Of a DNA stretch of 64,000 bases, positions 51,923-62,823 are shown piece by piece. Position numbers and translations under genes: made by a program. The notes beneath the pieces are model-generated. The model saw only the letters and a list, made by a program, of their open reading frames with translations, made no database searches and was not told where the DNA came from. Source of the DNA: Cupriavidus taiwanensis LMG 19424 (lineage in GTDB: Bacteria; Pseudomonadota; Gammaproteobacteria; Burkholderiales; Burkholderiaceae); assembly GCF_000069785.1 (NCBI RefSeq), contig NC_010530.1, forward strand, positions 1,110,001 through 1,174,000, read 5' to 3'. The stretch's first letter is position 1, and each line of letters opens with the position of its first letter.

Positions 51923-52693
51923 CTAGGCGTTGCGCCACTGCGGCGCGCGCTTCTCGAGGAAGGCGTTGACGCCTTCGCGCTGGTCGGCATCGTCGAACAG
52001 GTCGACAAAGCGCTCGCGCTCCAGCGCCAGCGCGGCCTGGCGCGGCACACCCTGGCGCGCCAGGTGCACCAGCCGCTTGCTGTGCGCGGCGGCACGCGGG
52101 CTGACCTTGCCGGCGCGTTCCGCCATCGCCAGCGCCGTGGCAAGGGCCTGGCCGCGCGGCACCACCTCTTCCACCAGGCCGATGCGCAGTGCGGTGGCCG
52201 CGTCGACGCGCTCGTTGGTCAGGATCATGCGCTTGGCCCAGCCTTCACCCACCAGCCAGGGCAGCGTCTGGGTGCCGCAGCCGCACGGCAGCAGGCCCAC
52301 GGCGGCTTCCGGCAGCGCCATCTGCGCCTGTTCCTCGGCGATGCGGATATCGCAGGCCAGCGCGCATTCCAGCCCGCCGCCCATGGCATAGCCGTTGATC
52401 GCGGCAATCACCACCGGCCGCGCGTTCTGCAGGGCCTCGAACGCGCTGCCGAACTGCTGCGCCATCACGCGCGCGTGGGCGCGGTCCCCTTCGGCAAAGC
52501 CGTTCAGGTCTGCGCCGGCGCTGAAAAATTTCTCGCCGGCTCCGGTCACGACCACGGCGCGGACTTCAGGGTTGGCATCGATCCTTGCCACCAGCTCGCG
52601 CAACTGTTGCAGCCCTTCGGCGGTGAACGCGTTGGCAGGCGGGCGGCTCAGCGTCAGCGTGGCGACGTGGCCGTGCAGGGCGAACTCGATCAT
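51923..52693 (-). CDS. enoyl-CoA hydratase
   Basis: A 256-residue crotonase. SAGADLNGFAEG and ING(Y)AMGGGLECALACDIRIAEEQAQMALPE contain the oxyanion hole and one catalytic Glu; the usual second Glu segment is GLLPCGCGTQTL, where the typical Glu position is altered, so hydratase activity should be tested. Expected role is hydration of methacrylyl-CoA to 3-hydroxyisobutyryl-CoA. The ATG overlaps the mmsB stop (ATGA). Confidence 0.87.
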   Translation of the reverse strand: MIEFALHGHVATLTLSRPPANAFTAEGLQQLRELVARIDANPEVRAVVVTGAGEKFFSAGADLNGFAEGDRAHARVMAQQFGSAFEALQNARPVVIAAINGYAMGGGLECALACDIRIAEEQAQMALPEAAVGLLPCGCGTQTLPWLVGEGWAKRMILTNERVDAATALRIGLVEEVVPRGQALATALAMAERAGKVSPRAAAHSKRLVHLARQGVPRQAALALERERFVDLFDDADQREGVNAFLEKRAPQWRNA

Positions 52694-53595
52694 TGCTGGC
52701 TCTCCTTGTCGGCGGCGGACAGGTACTGGCGGATCACGCCGGAAAAGTCGAGCTGGCCATCGCCGGCGTGGCTCACGGCCTGGTAGACCTGTTGCGCCAG
52801 CGCGCCGAGGAACAGGGGCTGCTTCACGCTGCGCGCGGCGTCCGTGGCCAGGCCCAGGTCCTTGAGCATCAGGTCGGCGCCGAAGCCGCCGCTGTAGCCG
52901 CGGCCGGCCGGCGCGGTCTCGATCACGCCGGGCCACGGATTGCAGGTATCGGAAGCCCAGCAGCGGCCGGTGGAGGTATTGACGATGCCCGCCAGCACGT
53001 TGGCGTCGATGCCCAGCTTTACCCCCAGCGCCATCGCCTCGGAGACGCCGATCATGGAGATGCCCAGGATCAGGTTGTTGCAGATCTTGGCGACCTGGCC
53101 GGTGCCGGTGCCGCCGCAATGGACCAGGTTGCGGCCCATGCCGGCCAGCACGGGCCGCACCTGCGCGAACAGCGCTTCGGAGGCGCCGACCATGAAGGTC
53201 AGCGTGCCGGCCTGCGCGCCGACGGTGCCGCCGGAGACCGGCGCGTCGGCCAGCGCATTGCCATGGGCCTCGGCCGCGGCGGCCAGTTCGCGCACGGTCG
53301 CGGGGTCGATGGTGCTGGAGTCGACCAGCGGCACGCCGGGCCGCACCCCGGCCAGCACGCCATCCGTGCCAAGGTAGGCGCTGCGCACATGCGCGGCCGC
53401 AGGCAGCATGGTGATGACGAAGTCCGCTTCGGCCACGGCCTTGCGGGCCGAATCGGCGGCGGCGGCGCCTTCGCTGCACAGCGATGCCACCGCAGCGGCG
53501 TTCAGGTCGAATACGGTCAGCGTGTGACCGGCCTTGAGCAGGTTGCGCGCCATGGGCGCGCCCATGTTGCCCAGGCCGATGAAGGCGATATGCAT
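52690..53595 (-). CDS. mmsB: 3-hydroxyisobutyrate dehydrogenase
   Basis: A 301-residue NAD-dependent dehydrogenase. The Rossmann motif is FIGLGNMGAPMARNLLKAGH. The substrate-binding segment DAPVSGGTVGAQAGTLTFMVG and the catalytic-Lys segment GQVAKICNNLILG are typical. It oxidises 3-hydroxyisobutyrate to methylmalonate semialdehyde. Overlaps the enoyl-CoA hydratase gene by ATGA and follows mmsA by 39 bases. Confidence 0.95.
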   Translation of the reverse strand: MHIAFIGLGNMGAPMARNLLKAGHTLTVFDLNAAAVASLCSEGAAAADSARKAVAEADFVITMLPAAAHVRSAYLGTDGVLAGVRPGVPLVDSSTIDPATVRELAAAAEAHGNALADAPVSGGTVGAQAGTLTFMVGASEALFAQVRPVLAGMGRNLVHCGGTGTGQVAKICNNLILGISMIGVSEAMALGVKLGIDANVLAGIVNTSTGRCWASDTCNPWPGVIETAPAGRGYSGGFGADLMLKDLGLATDAARSVKQPLFLGALAQQVYQAVSHAGDGQLDFSGVIRQYLSAADKESQQ

Positions 53596-53634
53596 GGGGT
53601 GTCTCCTTCCGTGTCGTTTTTGAATACCGCCCGA

Positions 53635-55158
53635 TTACTTCAGGCTGATGGTGGTATTCACCCCATCATTGACCGTGGCGTCGTCAAACCACCGCGCCGT
53701 CACCGTCTTGGTCTGCGTGTAGAACTGCACCACCTGCTTGCCATACGGCCCCAGGTCGCCCAGCTTGGAGCCGCGCGAGCCGGTGAAGCTGAAGTAGGGC
53801 ACCGGTACCGGGATGGGGATGTTGATGCCCACCTGGCCGACATCGATCTCGCTCTGGAACTTGCGCGCGGCGGCGCCGCTCTGCGTGAACACGCCGGTGC
53901 CGTTGCCGAACGGGTTGCGGTTGACCAGCGCGATGGCGTCGTCCAGCGTGTCCACGCCGATCACCACCAGCACCGGTCCGAAGATCTCTTCGGTGTAGAT
54001 CGACATGTCGGTCTTCACGTCGGTGAAGATGGTCGGGCCGATGAAGTTCCCCCGCGGATATCCCGGGACCTCCACCCCGCGCCCGTCCAGCACCAGCGTC
54101 GCGCCTTCGCGCTCGCCAGCGGCAATCAGGCCGAGGATGCGTTCCTTTGCCGCGACCGAAACCACCGGGCCGACGTCGGTGCCCGGCTCGGCGCCGGCGC
54201 CGACCTTGAGCGTCTTTGCGCGCGCCACCAGGTCGGGCACCCAGTCGCGCGCCGCGCCCACCAGCACCACCACCGAAGTGGCCATGCAGCGCTGGCCGGC
54301 CGCGCCGAAGCCGGCACCCGCCAGTGCATTCAGGGTCTGCTCCTTGTGCGCGTCGGGCAGCACCACCGCGTGGTTCTTGGCGCCCATCATCGACTGCACG
54401 CGCTTGCCGTGCGCGTTGGCCAGGTTGTAGACATGAGTGCCGACGGCGGTCGAACCCACGAACGACACCGCCTTGATGTCCGGGTGCGTGCACAGCGCGT
54501 CGACCACGTCCTTGGCGCCGTGCACGACGTTCAGCACGCCCGGCGGCACGCCGGCTTCCAGCGCCAGCTTGACCAGCTCCATGGTCGACAGCGGATCCTG
54601 CTCGGACGGCTTGAGCACGAAGGTATTGCCGCAGACGATCGCCATCGGGAACATCCACAGCGGGATCATCGCCGGGAAGTTGAACGGGGTGATGCCGGCG
54701 CAGACGCCGATCGGCTGCTGCAGCGTGTAGGTGTCGACGGTGGCGGCGACGTTCTCGGCAAAGCCGCCTTGCTGCAGCGTGCCGATGGAGCAGGCGTGCT
54801 CGACTACCTCCAGCCCGCGGAAGATGTCGCCTTCGGCATCGGCCAGGGTCTTGCCCTGCTCGGCGGTCAGGATTGCGGCGATACGCTTGCTGTGCTCGCG
54901 GATCAGCGCCTGGAAGCGCAGCATCACGCGCAGCCGCGCGCCGATCGGGGTGTGGCGCCACGTGGCAAAGGCGCGGTGCGCGGCGCCCACGGCTGCCGCG
55001 ACTTCGCTGGCGGTGGCGAGCGGCACGCGCGCCAGCACTTCCTGCGTCGCGGGATTGACCACGTTGCGGAATTCGGTGGCGGACGAGTCCACCCATTCGC
55101 CGTTGATCAGCAGCGGTACGGTCGGCACGGAAGTGGCGGTGTTGGGCACGGCAGTCAT
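53635..55158 (-). CDS. mmsA: methylmalonate-semialdehyde dehydrogenase (CoA-acylating)
   Basis: A 507-residue ALDH-fold enzyme that converts methylmalonate semialdehyde to propionyl-CoA. Recognised by [33 protein letters not shown] and the catalytic Cys in [16 protein letters not shown], plus [17 protein letters not shown] near the end, all specific for the CoA-acylating MmsA family. Length is normal (about 500). Confidence 0.95.
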   Translation of the reverse strand: MTAVPNTATSVPTVPLLINGEWVDSSATEFRNVVNPATQEVLARVPLATASEVAAAVGAAHRAFATWRHTPIGARLRVMLRFQALIREHSKRIAAILTAEQGKTLADAEGDIFRGLEVVEHACSIGTLQQGGFAENVAATVDTYTLQQPIGVCAGITPFNFPAMIPLWMFPMAIVCGNTFVLKPSEQDPLSTMELVKLALEAGVPPGVLNVVHGAKDVVDALCTHPDIKAVSFVGSTAVGTHVYNLANAHGKRVQSMMGAKNHAVVLPDAHKEQTLNALAGAGFGAAGQRCMATSVVVLVGAARDWVPDLVARAKTLKVGAGAEPGTDVGPVVSVAAKERILGLIAAGEREGATLVLDGRGVEVPGYPRGNFIGPTIFTDVKTDMSIYTEEIFGPVLVVIGVDTLDDAIALVNRNPFGNGTGVFTQSGAAARKFQSEIDVGQVGINIPIPVPVPYFSFTGSRGSKLGDLGPYGKQVVQFYTQTKTVTARWFDDATVNDGVNTTISLK

Positions 55159-55208
55159 GGTTGTCTCCGGAGGATGTTGTTCTGCAGGGGAAGAGGGGAG
55201 TAGAGGGT

Positions 55209-56342
55209 TCAGAGGCTGCGCGCGATCAGCATGCGCTGGATCTCGCTGGTGCCTTCGTAGATCTGGGTAATGCGGGCGTCGCGGTAATGGCGCTCGACCG
55301 GGTAGTCTTCAAGGTAGCCATAGCCGCCGTGGATCTGCAGCGCCTTGGAGCACACGCGCTCGGCCAGTTCGGACGCATACAGCTTGGCCTGCGAGGCCTC
55401 GGACAGGCACGGCACGCCATCGCTGCGCATGCGCGCGGCGCGATGCACCAGCAGCCGTGCGGCATTCAGTTCGGTGGCCATGTCGGCCAGCATGTTGGCG
55501 ATGGGAGGATGCTCGCGCAGGGCGCGGCCGAACTGGATGCGCTCGGACGCGTAGCGGCACGCGGCCTCGAATGCCGAGCGGGCGATGCCGATCGCCTGCG
55601 CGGCGATGCCGATGCGTCCGCCTTCCAGGTTGGACAGCGCGATGCGCAGACCCTCGCCGGGCTCGCCGAGCAGCGCGTCGTGCGGGACCACGCAGTCTTC
55701 CAGCGTGATGGCGCAGGTGTCGGAAGCGCGGATGCCCAGCTTCTTTTCGGGGGCATGGACGATAAAGCCGGGCGTGCCGGTGGGCACCAGGAACGCGGAG
55801 ATGCCCTTTTTGCCGCGTTCTGGTTCGGTGGCGGCAAACACCACCGCTACCCCCGCGCGCTGGCCGTTGGTGACGAACTGCTTGCTGCCGTTGAGCACCC
55901 AGCCGTTGTCGGTGAAGCGGGCGCGGGTGCGCAGGTTGTGCGCCTCGGACCCCGCCTGCGGTTCAGTCAGGCAAAACGCGCCGATCAGCTCGCCGCTGGC
56001 CAGGCGCGCCAGGTAGCGTTCCTTCTGCGCATCGGTGCCGTAGTGCAGGATCGGCCCGCAGCCGACCGAGTTGTGCACGCTCATCATGGTGGCGCAGGCG
56101 GCGCAGCCGGCGGCGATTTCTTCGATGGCCAGCGCGTAGGCGACGTAATCGGTATAGGTGCCGCCCCATTCCTCGGGCACGATCATGCCGAGCAGCCCCA
56201 GCGCGCCCATTTCGGCGACGACTTCATCGGGCAGCCGGCCGTCGCGGTCCCATTGCGCGGCGCCGCCGGCCAGCCGTTCGGTGGCAAAGGCGCGCGCGCT
56301 GTCGCGGATCATGGTTTGCTCTTCGGTGTAGTCGCTGTGCAT
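55209..56342 (-). CDS. acyl-CoA dehydrogenase (probable isobutyryl-CoA dehydrogenase)
   Basis: A 377-residue flavoenzyme. The FAD site is [19 protein letters not shown], the catalytic Glu lies near the C-terminal [18 protein letters not shown], and [17 protein letters not shown] is the standard motif. Its place at the head of the valine operon favours isobutyryl-CoA as substrate (to methacrylyl-CoA), though short-chain specificity overlaps. The ATG at 56342 was chosen; the longer upstream frame is not family-like. Divergent from the AraC gene. Confidence 0.92.
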   Translation of the reverse strand: MHSDYTEEQTMIRDSARAFATERLAGGAAQWDRDGRLPDEVVAEMGALGLLGMIVPEEWGGTYTDYVAYALAIEEIAAGCAACATMMSVHNSVGCGPILHYGTDAQKERYLARLASGELIGAFCLTEPQAGSEAHNLRTRARFTDNGWVLNGSKQFVTNGQRAGVAVVFAATEPERGKKGISAFLVPTGTPGFIVHAPEKKLGIRASDTCAITLEDCVVPHDALLGEPGEGLRIALSNLEGGRIGIAAQAIGIARSAFEAACRYASERIQFGRALREHPPIANMLADMATELNAARLLVHRAARMRSDGVPCLSEASQAKLYASELAERVCSKALQIHGGYGYLEDYPVERHYRDARITQIYEGTSEIQRMLIARSL

Positions 56343-56494
56343 GGCAGATCGAGGTGGACGTTTGGAGCCGCGCGGCAACTCAGGCAGAATGCGCGCTCGG
56401 CGTTTGACCTGCGGGCAGTGTAGGAACGCCCGAGGTCGGCTCCTATGCCAAAATCCGCCAATCTTCGTGAACTCGTTTGCCACCCGCCAGCGCC

Positions 56495-57508
56495 ATGGAA
56501 AAAGGCAGTGTCGCCATCTGTTTCGTCCACCACGCCATTGCGGGACTGCGCGCGCGCGGCATCGACCCCGATCCGGTGCTGCGCAGCGCCGGCATCGCGC
56601 CCGCGCTGCTGACCGTGGCGCAGGCGCGGGTCTCGGCCGCCAGCTACAGCGAGCTGTGGCTGGCCGTGGCGGCGGCGCTGGATGACGAGTTCTTCGGCCA
56701 GGATTCGCGCAGCATGAAGTGCGGCAGCTTTGCCATGCTGTGCCATGCGGTGGCGGGCAGCCGCACGCTGGCGCAGGCGCTGGAGCGCATCACGCGGTAC
56801 TTCCGGCTGCTGCTCGACGATATCGGAGTGCGGCTGGAGCGCCATGGTGACGAGGCCGCGCTGGTGCTGACCGCGCCGAGCGCGCACCTGGGGCGCCAGC
56901 CCGGCGTGTTTGCGCAGGAGACCATGCTGATCATGCTGCATGGCCTGATGAGCTGGCTGCTGCGGCGGCGCGTGCCGGTGCGCCTGGCCGCGTTCAGCTA
57001 TGCCGAACCACCGTACAGTGCGGAATACCGCGTCATGTATTCGCGCCAGCTGGCCTTCGCGCAGCCGGCCACGGCGCTGGTGTTCGACGCGGCGCTGCTG
57101 GACCAGCCGGTGCGCCAGGACGAGCGCAGCCTGAAGGCGTTCCTGCGCGATGCGCCGCACAACGTGGTGGTCAAGTATTCGGACCGCAGCAGCATGGGGG
57201 CGCGCGTGCGCCGGCTGCTGCGCAACCAGCGTCCGGATCAATGGCCGACCTTCGAAGACCTGGCCGTCAGCCTGAACCTGTCGGCATCGTCATTGCGGCG
57301 CCGTCTGATGGAGGAGGGCGTGAGCTACCAGGACCTGAAGGATGCGCTGCGGCGCGACCTCGCGATCGAGGCGCTCAGCCATTCCGGTCGCCCGGTCGCC
57401 GATATCGCGGCCGAACTCGGCTTTGCCGAGCCCGGCGCGTTCCACCGGGCCTTTCGGCGCTGGACCGGATCGCGCCCGGGGGCCTACCGCCGCGTGGCGG
57501 ACGGGTAG
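56495..57508 (+). CDS. AraC-family transcriptional regulator
   Basis: A 337-residue regulator of the OruR/ArgR-like branch. The N-terminal arabinose-binding-like domain (about 15-205) includes [16 protein letters not shown] and [11 protein letters not shown]. The C-terminal AraC double helix-turn-helix (about 235-335) has [21 protein letters not shown] and [24 protein letters not shown]. The ATG at 56495 lies 152 bases from the acyl-CoA dehydrogenase start, divergent, so it is the likely activator of the valine operon. No clear ribosome binding site. Confidence 0.88.
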   Translation: MEKGSVAICFVHHAIAGLRARGIDPDPVLRSAGIAPALLTVAQARVSAASYSELWLAVAAALDDEFFGQDSRSMKCGSFAMLCHAVAGSRTLAQALERITRYFRLLLDDIGVRLERHGDEAALVLTAPSAHLGRQPGVFAQETMLIMLHGLMSWLLRRRVPVRLAAFSYAEPPYSAEYRVMYSRQLAFAQPATALVFDAALLDQPVRQDERSLKAFLRDAPHNVVVKYSDRSSMGARVRRLLRNQRPDQWPTFEDLAVSLNLSASSLRRRLMEEGVSYQDLKDALRRDLAIEALSHSGRPVADIAAELGFAEPGAFHRAFRRWTGSRPGAYRRVADG

Positions 57509-57521
57509 GGTGAGTCCGCGG

Positions 57522-58364
57522 CTACAGCTGCGTGGCGTGGTGCCGGATGTGGTCGGCGATAAAGCTGGTGATGAAGTAGTAGCCGTGGTCGTAGCCGCTG
57601 TGCCGGCGCAGCGTCAGCGGCTGGCCCACGGCCTGGCAGGCCGCGGCGAATGCGTCCGGATGCAGCTGGCTTTGCAGGAATTGATCGTCCAGCCCCTGGT
57701 CGACGAGGATGCCGGCCGGAAACGGCGCACCCGGCTGGCGTGCCATCAGCTCGCTCGCGTCATACTGTGCCCAGGCGGCGCGGTCGCTGCCCAGGTACCC
57801 GGTAAAGGCCTTCTCGCCCCACGGGCAGCGCGACGGCGCGGCGATCGGCGCGAATGCCGACACCGAGCGAAAGCGCTGCGGATGGCGCTGCGCCAGCACC
57901 AGGGCACCGTGACCGCCCATCGAATGCCCGAAGATGCCGACCCGCCCGGCATCGCCCGGCAACGCGCTGGTCACCAGTTCGAACAGTTCTTCGGCGACGT
58001 AGCTCTCCATGCGCCAGTGCTTCTGCCACGGGGCTTCGGTGGCATCGAGATAAAACCCCGCGCCCACGCCGAAGTCCCAGGCATCCGCTTCGCCCGGCAG
58101 GCCCGCGCCGCGCGGGCTGGTATCCGGAGCCACCAGCATCAGGCCGTGCTCGGCGGCAAACCGCTGCGCGCCGGCCTTGATCATGAAGGTCTCTTCGGTG
58201 CAGGTCAGGCCGGCCAGGTAGAACAGCACCGGCACCCGTGCGCCGGCCTGCGCCTGCGGCGGCAGGTAGACCGAGAAACGCATCGGCAGCCCGACCGCCA
58301 CCGAGTCATGGCGATAGAAACGCTGCGCCCCGCCGTGGCAGCCGTGTTGCGAGATCAGTTCCAT
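57522..58364 (-). CDS. fghA: S-formylglutathione hydrolase
   Basis: A 280-residue esterase-D-fold enzyme hydrolysing S-formylglutathione to formate and glutathione. Motifs are YLAGLTCTEETFM, the nucleophile elbow GHSMGGHGAL, and C-terminal QGLDDQFL and HSGYDHGYYF with acidic and His residues. It follows the hydroxymethylglutathione dehydrogenase by 13 bases, forming the complete formaldehyde-oxidation pair. Confidence 0.95.
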   Translation of the reverse strand: MELISQHGCHGGAQRFYRHDSVAVGLPMRFSVYLPPQAQAGARVPVLFYLAGLTCTEETFMIKAGAQRFAAEHGLMLVAPDTSPRGAGLPGEADAWDFGVGAGFYLDATEAPWQKHWRMESYVAEELFELVTSALPGDAGRVGIFGHSMGGHGALVLAQRHPQRFRSVSAFAPIAAPSRCPWGEKAFTGYLGSDRAAWAQYDASELMARQPGAPFPAGILVDQGLDDQFLQSQLHPDAFAAACQAVGQPLTLRRHSGYDHGYYFITSFIADHIRHHATQL

Positions 58365-58377
58365 GTCGGCGCCGCCC

Positions 58378-59484
<1,107 letters not shown>

Positions 59485-59637
59485 GGGGAGGTCCTCCGGG
59501 ATCAGGAATAAGGGGGCGTCTCACGCGGCTTGGATATCGCGCGCCGAGAGGCTGGCACGATACCGAAGCCAGCCGGGTCCGAGGACATGACTATACGGTC
59601 TTCCTGCGGCATGAGGCCAGTCTTGGCCGATCAGCGG

Positions 59638-61020
59638 TCAGCGTCTGCGCGCAGACAGTTCAGCCGCATGCGCAGCGCCGCTGCCAAGCCCGCCAGCCGT
59701 CGACCCCAACTGCCCTTCATGGCGCCTTCCCAGCCACCAACCCAGCCCGGCCCACAGCAGCGCCAGCATGGCACCCGCCAGCGCCACCGTGGCGGGGTGT
59801 CCCGCCAGGGCATCGATCCCGGTCTTGACCCAGGCGCTGACCGCATCGCCCGCCCGGTAAACGGCCGTGTCGATGACGTTCTTGGCCTTGTACTTGGTCT
59901 CGGCATCGACCACGGTGAACAGCATCTCCCGGCCAGGGCGCAGTAGCGCATATTCCCCCACGCGCCGCAGGATCATGACCCCGGCCAGCACGCCGAAGGT
60001 AGGCAGCAGGGCCAGCACGAGAAAGCCCGCGGCAACGGCCAGCGGCACCGCGCTCAGCAGTACGGTGACGCCGTAGCGGCGCGCCATGCGGCCGGTGAAG
60101 AACAGTTGCACCAGGATGGTCAGCGCCTGCACCACCGCATCGAGCGCGCTGAACACCTGGGTCTGGCGGGTGCGCTCGGGGAAGGCCTCGGCGACGAGCC
60201 GGGCTTGCTCGAAGTAGAGGAACGTGCTGGCCGTGGCCAGCAGGATCACGAACAGGCCGATGCCGAGCAGATAGCGCGAGCGCAGCAGCAGCGACAGCCC
60301 GGCGAGCAGTCCGCCGCCGATCGGATTGGCGGGATCCGGCGCCGTGGCGGCAACGGTCTGGTCCGGTGGCGCCACGCCGGCGCCGGCACGACGGCGCCAG
60401 CCGAACAGCCAGCCTACGCCTGGCAGCGTGGCTGCCAGCAATGCCGCCGACAGCAGCATCAGGCCGGTCAGGCCGATATGCGGCACCAGCCAGCCGCCCA
60501 GCACCGGGCCGGCCAGTCCGCCCGCACTGGCGCCAGCGGCCAGCAGCGCGAACAGCCTGCGCGCCTGCTCGGGCCGGAACACATCGGCCATCAGGCTCCA
60601 TGCCACCGACACCACGAAGAGGTTGAACACGGACAGCCACACGTAGAACACGCGCGCCAGCCAGACGTTGTCGGGCAAGGTGCGCGTGGCCAGCGCAAAG
60701 GCCAGCAGGTTGGCAATGAAGAAGGCGTATACCCACGGCACGAAGCGGCGCCGCGGCAGCCAGGCGCAGACCGCGCCGTAGAGCGGGATCGCGGCCAGCA
60801 TCACGACAAAGGTGGCGGTGAACAGCCATTGCAGGTTCTTCACGCCGCCGGCAATGCCCATGGTTTCGCGCACCGGGCGCAGCATGAAATAGCTGGCGAA
60901 CAGGCAGAAGAAGAACAGGAATCCGGCTATCACGGCGCCGGCTTCGCCGCTGCGGACGCCGAAGCCGTGCCACAGTCGGGCCGGGCCGCCGGCAGGGGCG
61001 TTGCGCGCGGGCTCGTTCAT
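59638..61020 (-). CDS. MFS protein of the nucleotide-translocase-like type
   Basis: A 460-residue protein with about 12 predicted helices. FLFFFCLFASYFMLRPVRETMGI and LRRVGEYALLRPGREMLFTVVDAETKYKAKNVIDT resemble the ATP/ADP (Npt-type) carrier family and its free-living MFS relatives. Free-living bacteria have such proteins of unknown substrate, so energy-parasite function should not be assumed. It follows the aldo/keto reductase gene by 12 bases on the same strand. Confidence 0.78.
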   Translation of the reverse strand: MNEPARNAPAGGPARLWHGFGVRSGEAGAVIAGFLFFFCLFASYFMLRPVRETMGIAGGVKNLQWLFTATFVVMLAAIPLYGAVCAWLPRRRFVPWVYAFFIANLLAFALATRTLPDNVWLARVFYVWLSVFNLFVVSVAWSLMADVFRPEQARRLFALLAAGASAGGLAGPVLGGWLVPHIGLTGLMLLSAALLAATLPGVGWLFGWRRRAGAGVAPPDQTVAATAPDPANPIGGGLLAGLSLLLRSRYLLGIGLFVILLATASTFLYFEQARLVAEAFPERTRQTQVFSALDAVVQALTILVQLFFTGRMARRYGVTVLLSAVPLAVAAGFLVLALLPTFGVLAGVMILRRVGEYALLRPGREMLFTVVDAETKYKAKNVIDTAVYRAGDAVSAWVKTGIDALAGHPATVALAGAMLALLWAGLGWWLGRRHEGQLGSTAGGLGSGAAHAAELSARRR

Positions 61021-61032
61021 GGCGGGGCCGGC

Positions 61033-61950
61033 CTAGCGCAGCAGCGCCGCGATGCGCTCGCGCTGGCCGGGGTCGGGCATGCGGCCCAGCGCTGCGCCGA
61101 GATTGTCGGCCATGTTGCGCGCCTTGGAGGTAGCCGGGATCGCCGCCGTCACGGCCGGATGGCTGACGACAAACTTGAGGAACAACTGGGCCCATGAGCC
61201 GCAATCAATGTCGCCGGCCCATGGCGGCAGCGGGCGCTCCTTGACCACGCGGAACAGGCGCCCGTCCTGGAACGGCCGGTTGACCAGCACCGCCACGCCG
61301 CGCGCCTCGCACAGCGGTAGCAGCGTGCGCTCGGCATTGCGCTCGCCCACGGAGTAGTTGACCTGGACAAAATCCACACGCTCGGCGCGCACGATCCTTT
61401 CCAGCGCCTCGTGGGCGTCTTCGCGGTAATGGGTGATGCCCAGGTAGCGGATGCGGCCCTGCTCCTTGAGCTGACGCAGAAAGCGCAGGTTGCCCTGCCA
61501 GTCGATCAGGTTGTGGATCTGCAGCAGGTCGATCTTGTCGACGTGCAGGTCGGCCAGGGATCGTTCCCATTGCGCCTGCGCCGGCGCGCCGGATGGGGCG
61601 GAGATCTTGGTGGCAAGGAAAACCCTGTTGCGCGCATTGGCCGCGCGCAGCAGATCGCCGGTCACGGCTTCGGCACTGCCGTAGCTGGGCGCGGTGTCGA
61701 CCACCGAGCCTTCGGTCTGCAGCAACAGCCCCATGACCTCCGCCAGCGGCTTGCGTTCGTCGGGGCTGGAGCCGACGTCGAAGGTGTCGGCGGTGCCCAT
61801 GCCGATCACGGGCAGGGCTTCAGTGGTGCCGGGAATGGTGCGGCGCAGGGGCGCGGCAACGGTGGCGGCATGGGCCGGCGGCGCTGGACCGATCCCGGTG
61901 GCGGCCAGTCCGGCGGCCAGGCCGAGGAATGAGCGACGGTCGATCGACAT
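61033..61950 (-). CDS. Tat-exported aldo/keto reductase
   Basis: A 305-residue aldo/keto reductase-fold protein with a twin-arginine signal MSIDRRSFLGLAAGLAATG and cleavage near AHAA. The barrel has DTAPSYGSAE (catalytic Asp and Tyr), VFLATKISAPSG (Lys) and LLQIHNLIDW (His), so the tetrad is intact. Periplasmic export is odd for an NADPH enzyme, as the cofactor must be loaded before Tat transport. An in-frame ATG at 61971 is an alternative start. Confidence 0.85.
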   Translation of the reverse strand: MSIDRRSFLGLAAGLAATGIGPAPPAHAATVAAPLRRTIPGTTEALPVIGMGTADTFDVGSSPDERKPLAEVMGLLLQTEGSVVDTAPSYGSAEAVTGDLLRAANARNRVFLATKISAPSGAPAQAQWERSLADLHVDKIDLLQIHNLIDWQGNLRFLRQLKEQGRIRYLGITHYREDAHEALERIVRAERVDFVQVNYSVGERNAERTLLPLCEARGVAVLVNRPFQDGRLFRVVKERPLPPWAGDIDCGSWAQLFLKFVVSHPAVTAAIPATSKARNMADNLGAALGRMPDPGQRERIAALLR

Positions 61951-62033
61951 GGGGGGTTCCCGGCGAGTCACTGACTGGTTGACCTTAGGCGTTGAGCCCG
62001 GCCGTGTAAACCGTTGCGTGCGCGGCGCAATCC

Positions 62034-62414
62034 CTAGTGCAGGCGAGGACGGTACCCCACGCCAAACCGGACGGACAAGGCGCTCAGGCGCTGGTCCAGC
62101 GTCCAGAGGCGGGCACCGGGGGTGATCAGGGTCGAAGCCAGCAAGGTGACATCCACCAGGCCGCAGCCCAGCCCATACAGTTGCTCGCGCTCCAGCAGCG
62201 AGATGACTTCTCCCAGCGTTGCCTGCCTGGCGGCCTGCAGCAACCCGATGTCGCCGAGCGTCTGCGCCCGCGGCGCCGGTGGCGTGCCGCAGGCCAGTTC
62301 GGCCACGACCAGGGGATGGGTCAGCACCTGGTCTGCCTCCATCAGGCGGATCAGGGCGTCATTGCGCTGCCGGAAATGGCCCACCCACACCGAGGTGTCG
62401 ACGAGCACGTTCAT
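62034..62414 (-). CDS. vapC: PIN-domain toxin VapC
   Basis: A 126-residue PIN-domain RNase. The acidic residues that hold Mg are Asp6 (VDTSVW), Glu39 (VVAEL), Asp88 (GLVDVT) and probably Asp107 (LDQRL). VapC toxins cleave tRNA or rRNA and are neutralised by VapB. Its start overlaps the vapB end by 4 bases (ATGA). Confidence 0.93.
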   Translation of the reverse strand: MNVLVDTSVWVGHFRQRNDALIRLMEADQVLTHPLVVAELACGTPPAPRAQTLGDIGLLQAARQATLGEVISLLEREQLYGLGCGLVDVTLLASTLITPGARLWTLDQRLSALSVRFGVGYRPRLH

Positions 62415-62617
62415 TTGACGTCGGGTTCGGGATTGCGGCGCGGTACGTCTTGCATGCCGGGCGCTGCGCCGCCGAGGGCCGCGAGGCGCTTGGCGGCCTG
62501 CACCCGAACGAATGTCTTGATTGCCTCGCGAAACAGGTCTGCCTTGTCCATGCCGGGGTCCGCCATCTCCAGTGCTTGTTCATACAGAGCGTCATCGATC
62601 GTGACTGTCGTGCGCAT
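62411..62617 (-). CDS. vapB: VapB-type antitoxin
   Basis: A 68-residue antitoxin of the Arc/DUF2191 type. [16 protein letters not shown] forms the N-terminal ribbon-helix-helix that binds DNA as a dimer, and the C-terminal [16 protein letters not shown] is the flexible toxin-binding tail. The operator-like palindrome at 62638-62659 upstream fits autorepression by the VapBC complex. Confidence 0.9.
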   Translation of the reverse strand: MRTTVTIDDALYEQALEMADPGMDKADLFREAIKTFVRVQAAKRLAALGGAAPGMQDVPRRNPEPDVK

Positions 62618-62637
62618 CGCAGGCTCCTTGAATCAGG

Positions 62638-62659
62638 TTTGATGACAATATGCATCAAA
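62638..62659. promoter_or_regulatory. vapBC operator
   Basis: TTTGATG, 8 bases, CATCAAA: perfect 7-bp arms, 21 bases upstream of the vapB ATG on the minus strand. Position and symmetry fit a VapBC autorepression site. Confidence 0.6.
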
Positions 62660-62823
62660 AGCGGAATCAGGGCAAGGCCGCAATCGCTCGCGGACCGGAT
62701 GCTGCCGACACGCTTGCAGTATTGGTTGCCGGTACCAGGGCGTCGATGAGAGATGTCGCATTCCGGGCCGGGCAGGCCTGGTGCCGGAGCCGCCGCGGCG
62801 TCGCCCCCGGTCACGTTCCGTCG

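Noticed and set aside
52693..55203. An 836-codon plus-strand frame opposite mmsA and mmsB
   Set aside because: Mirror frame of two certain dehydrogenase genes with the same compositional bias.
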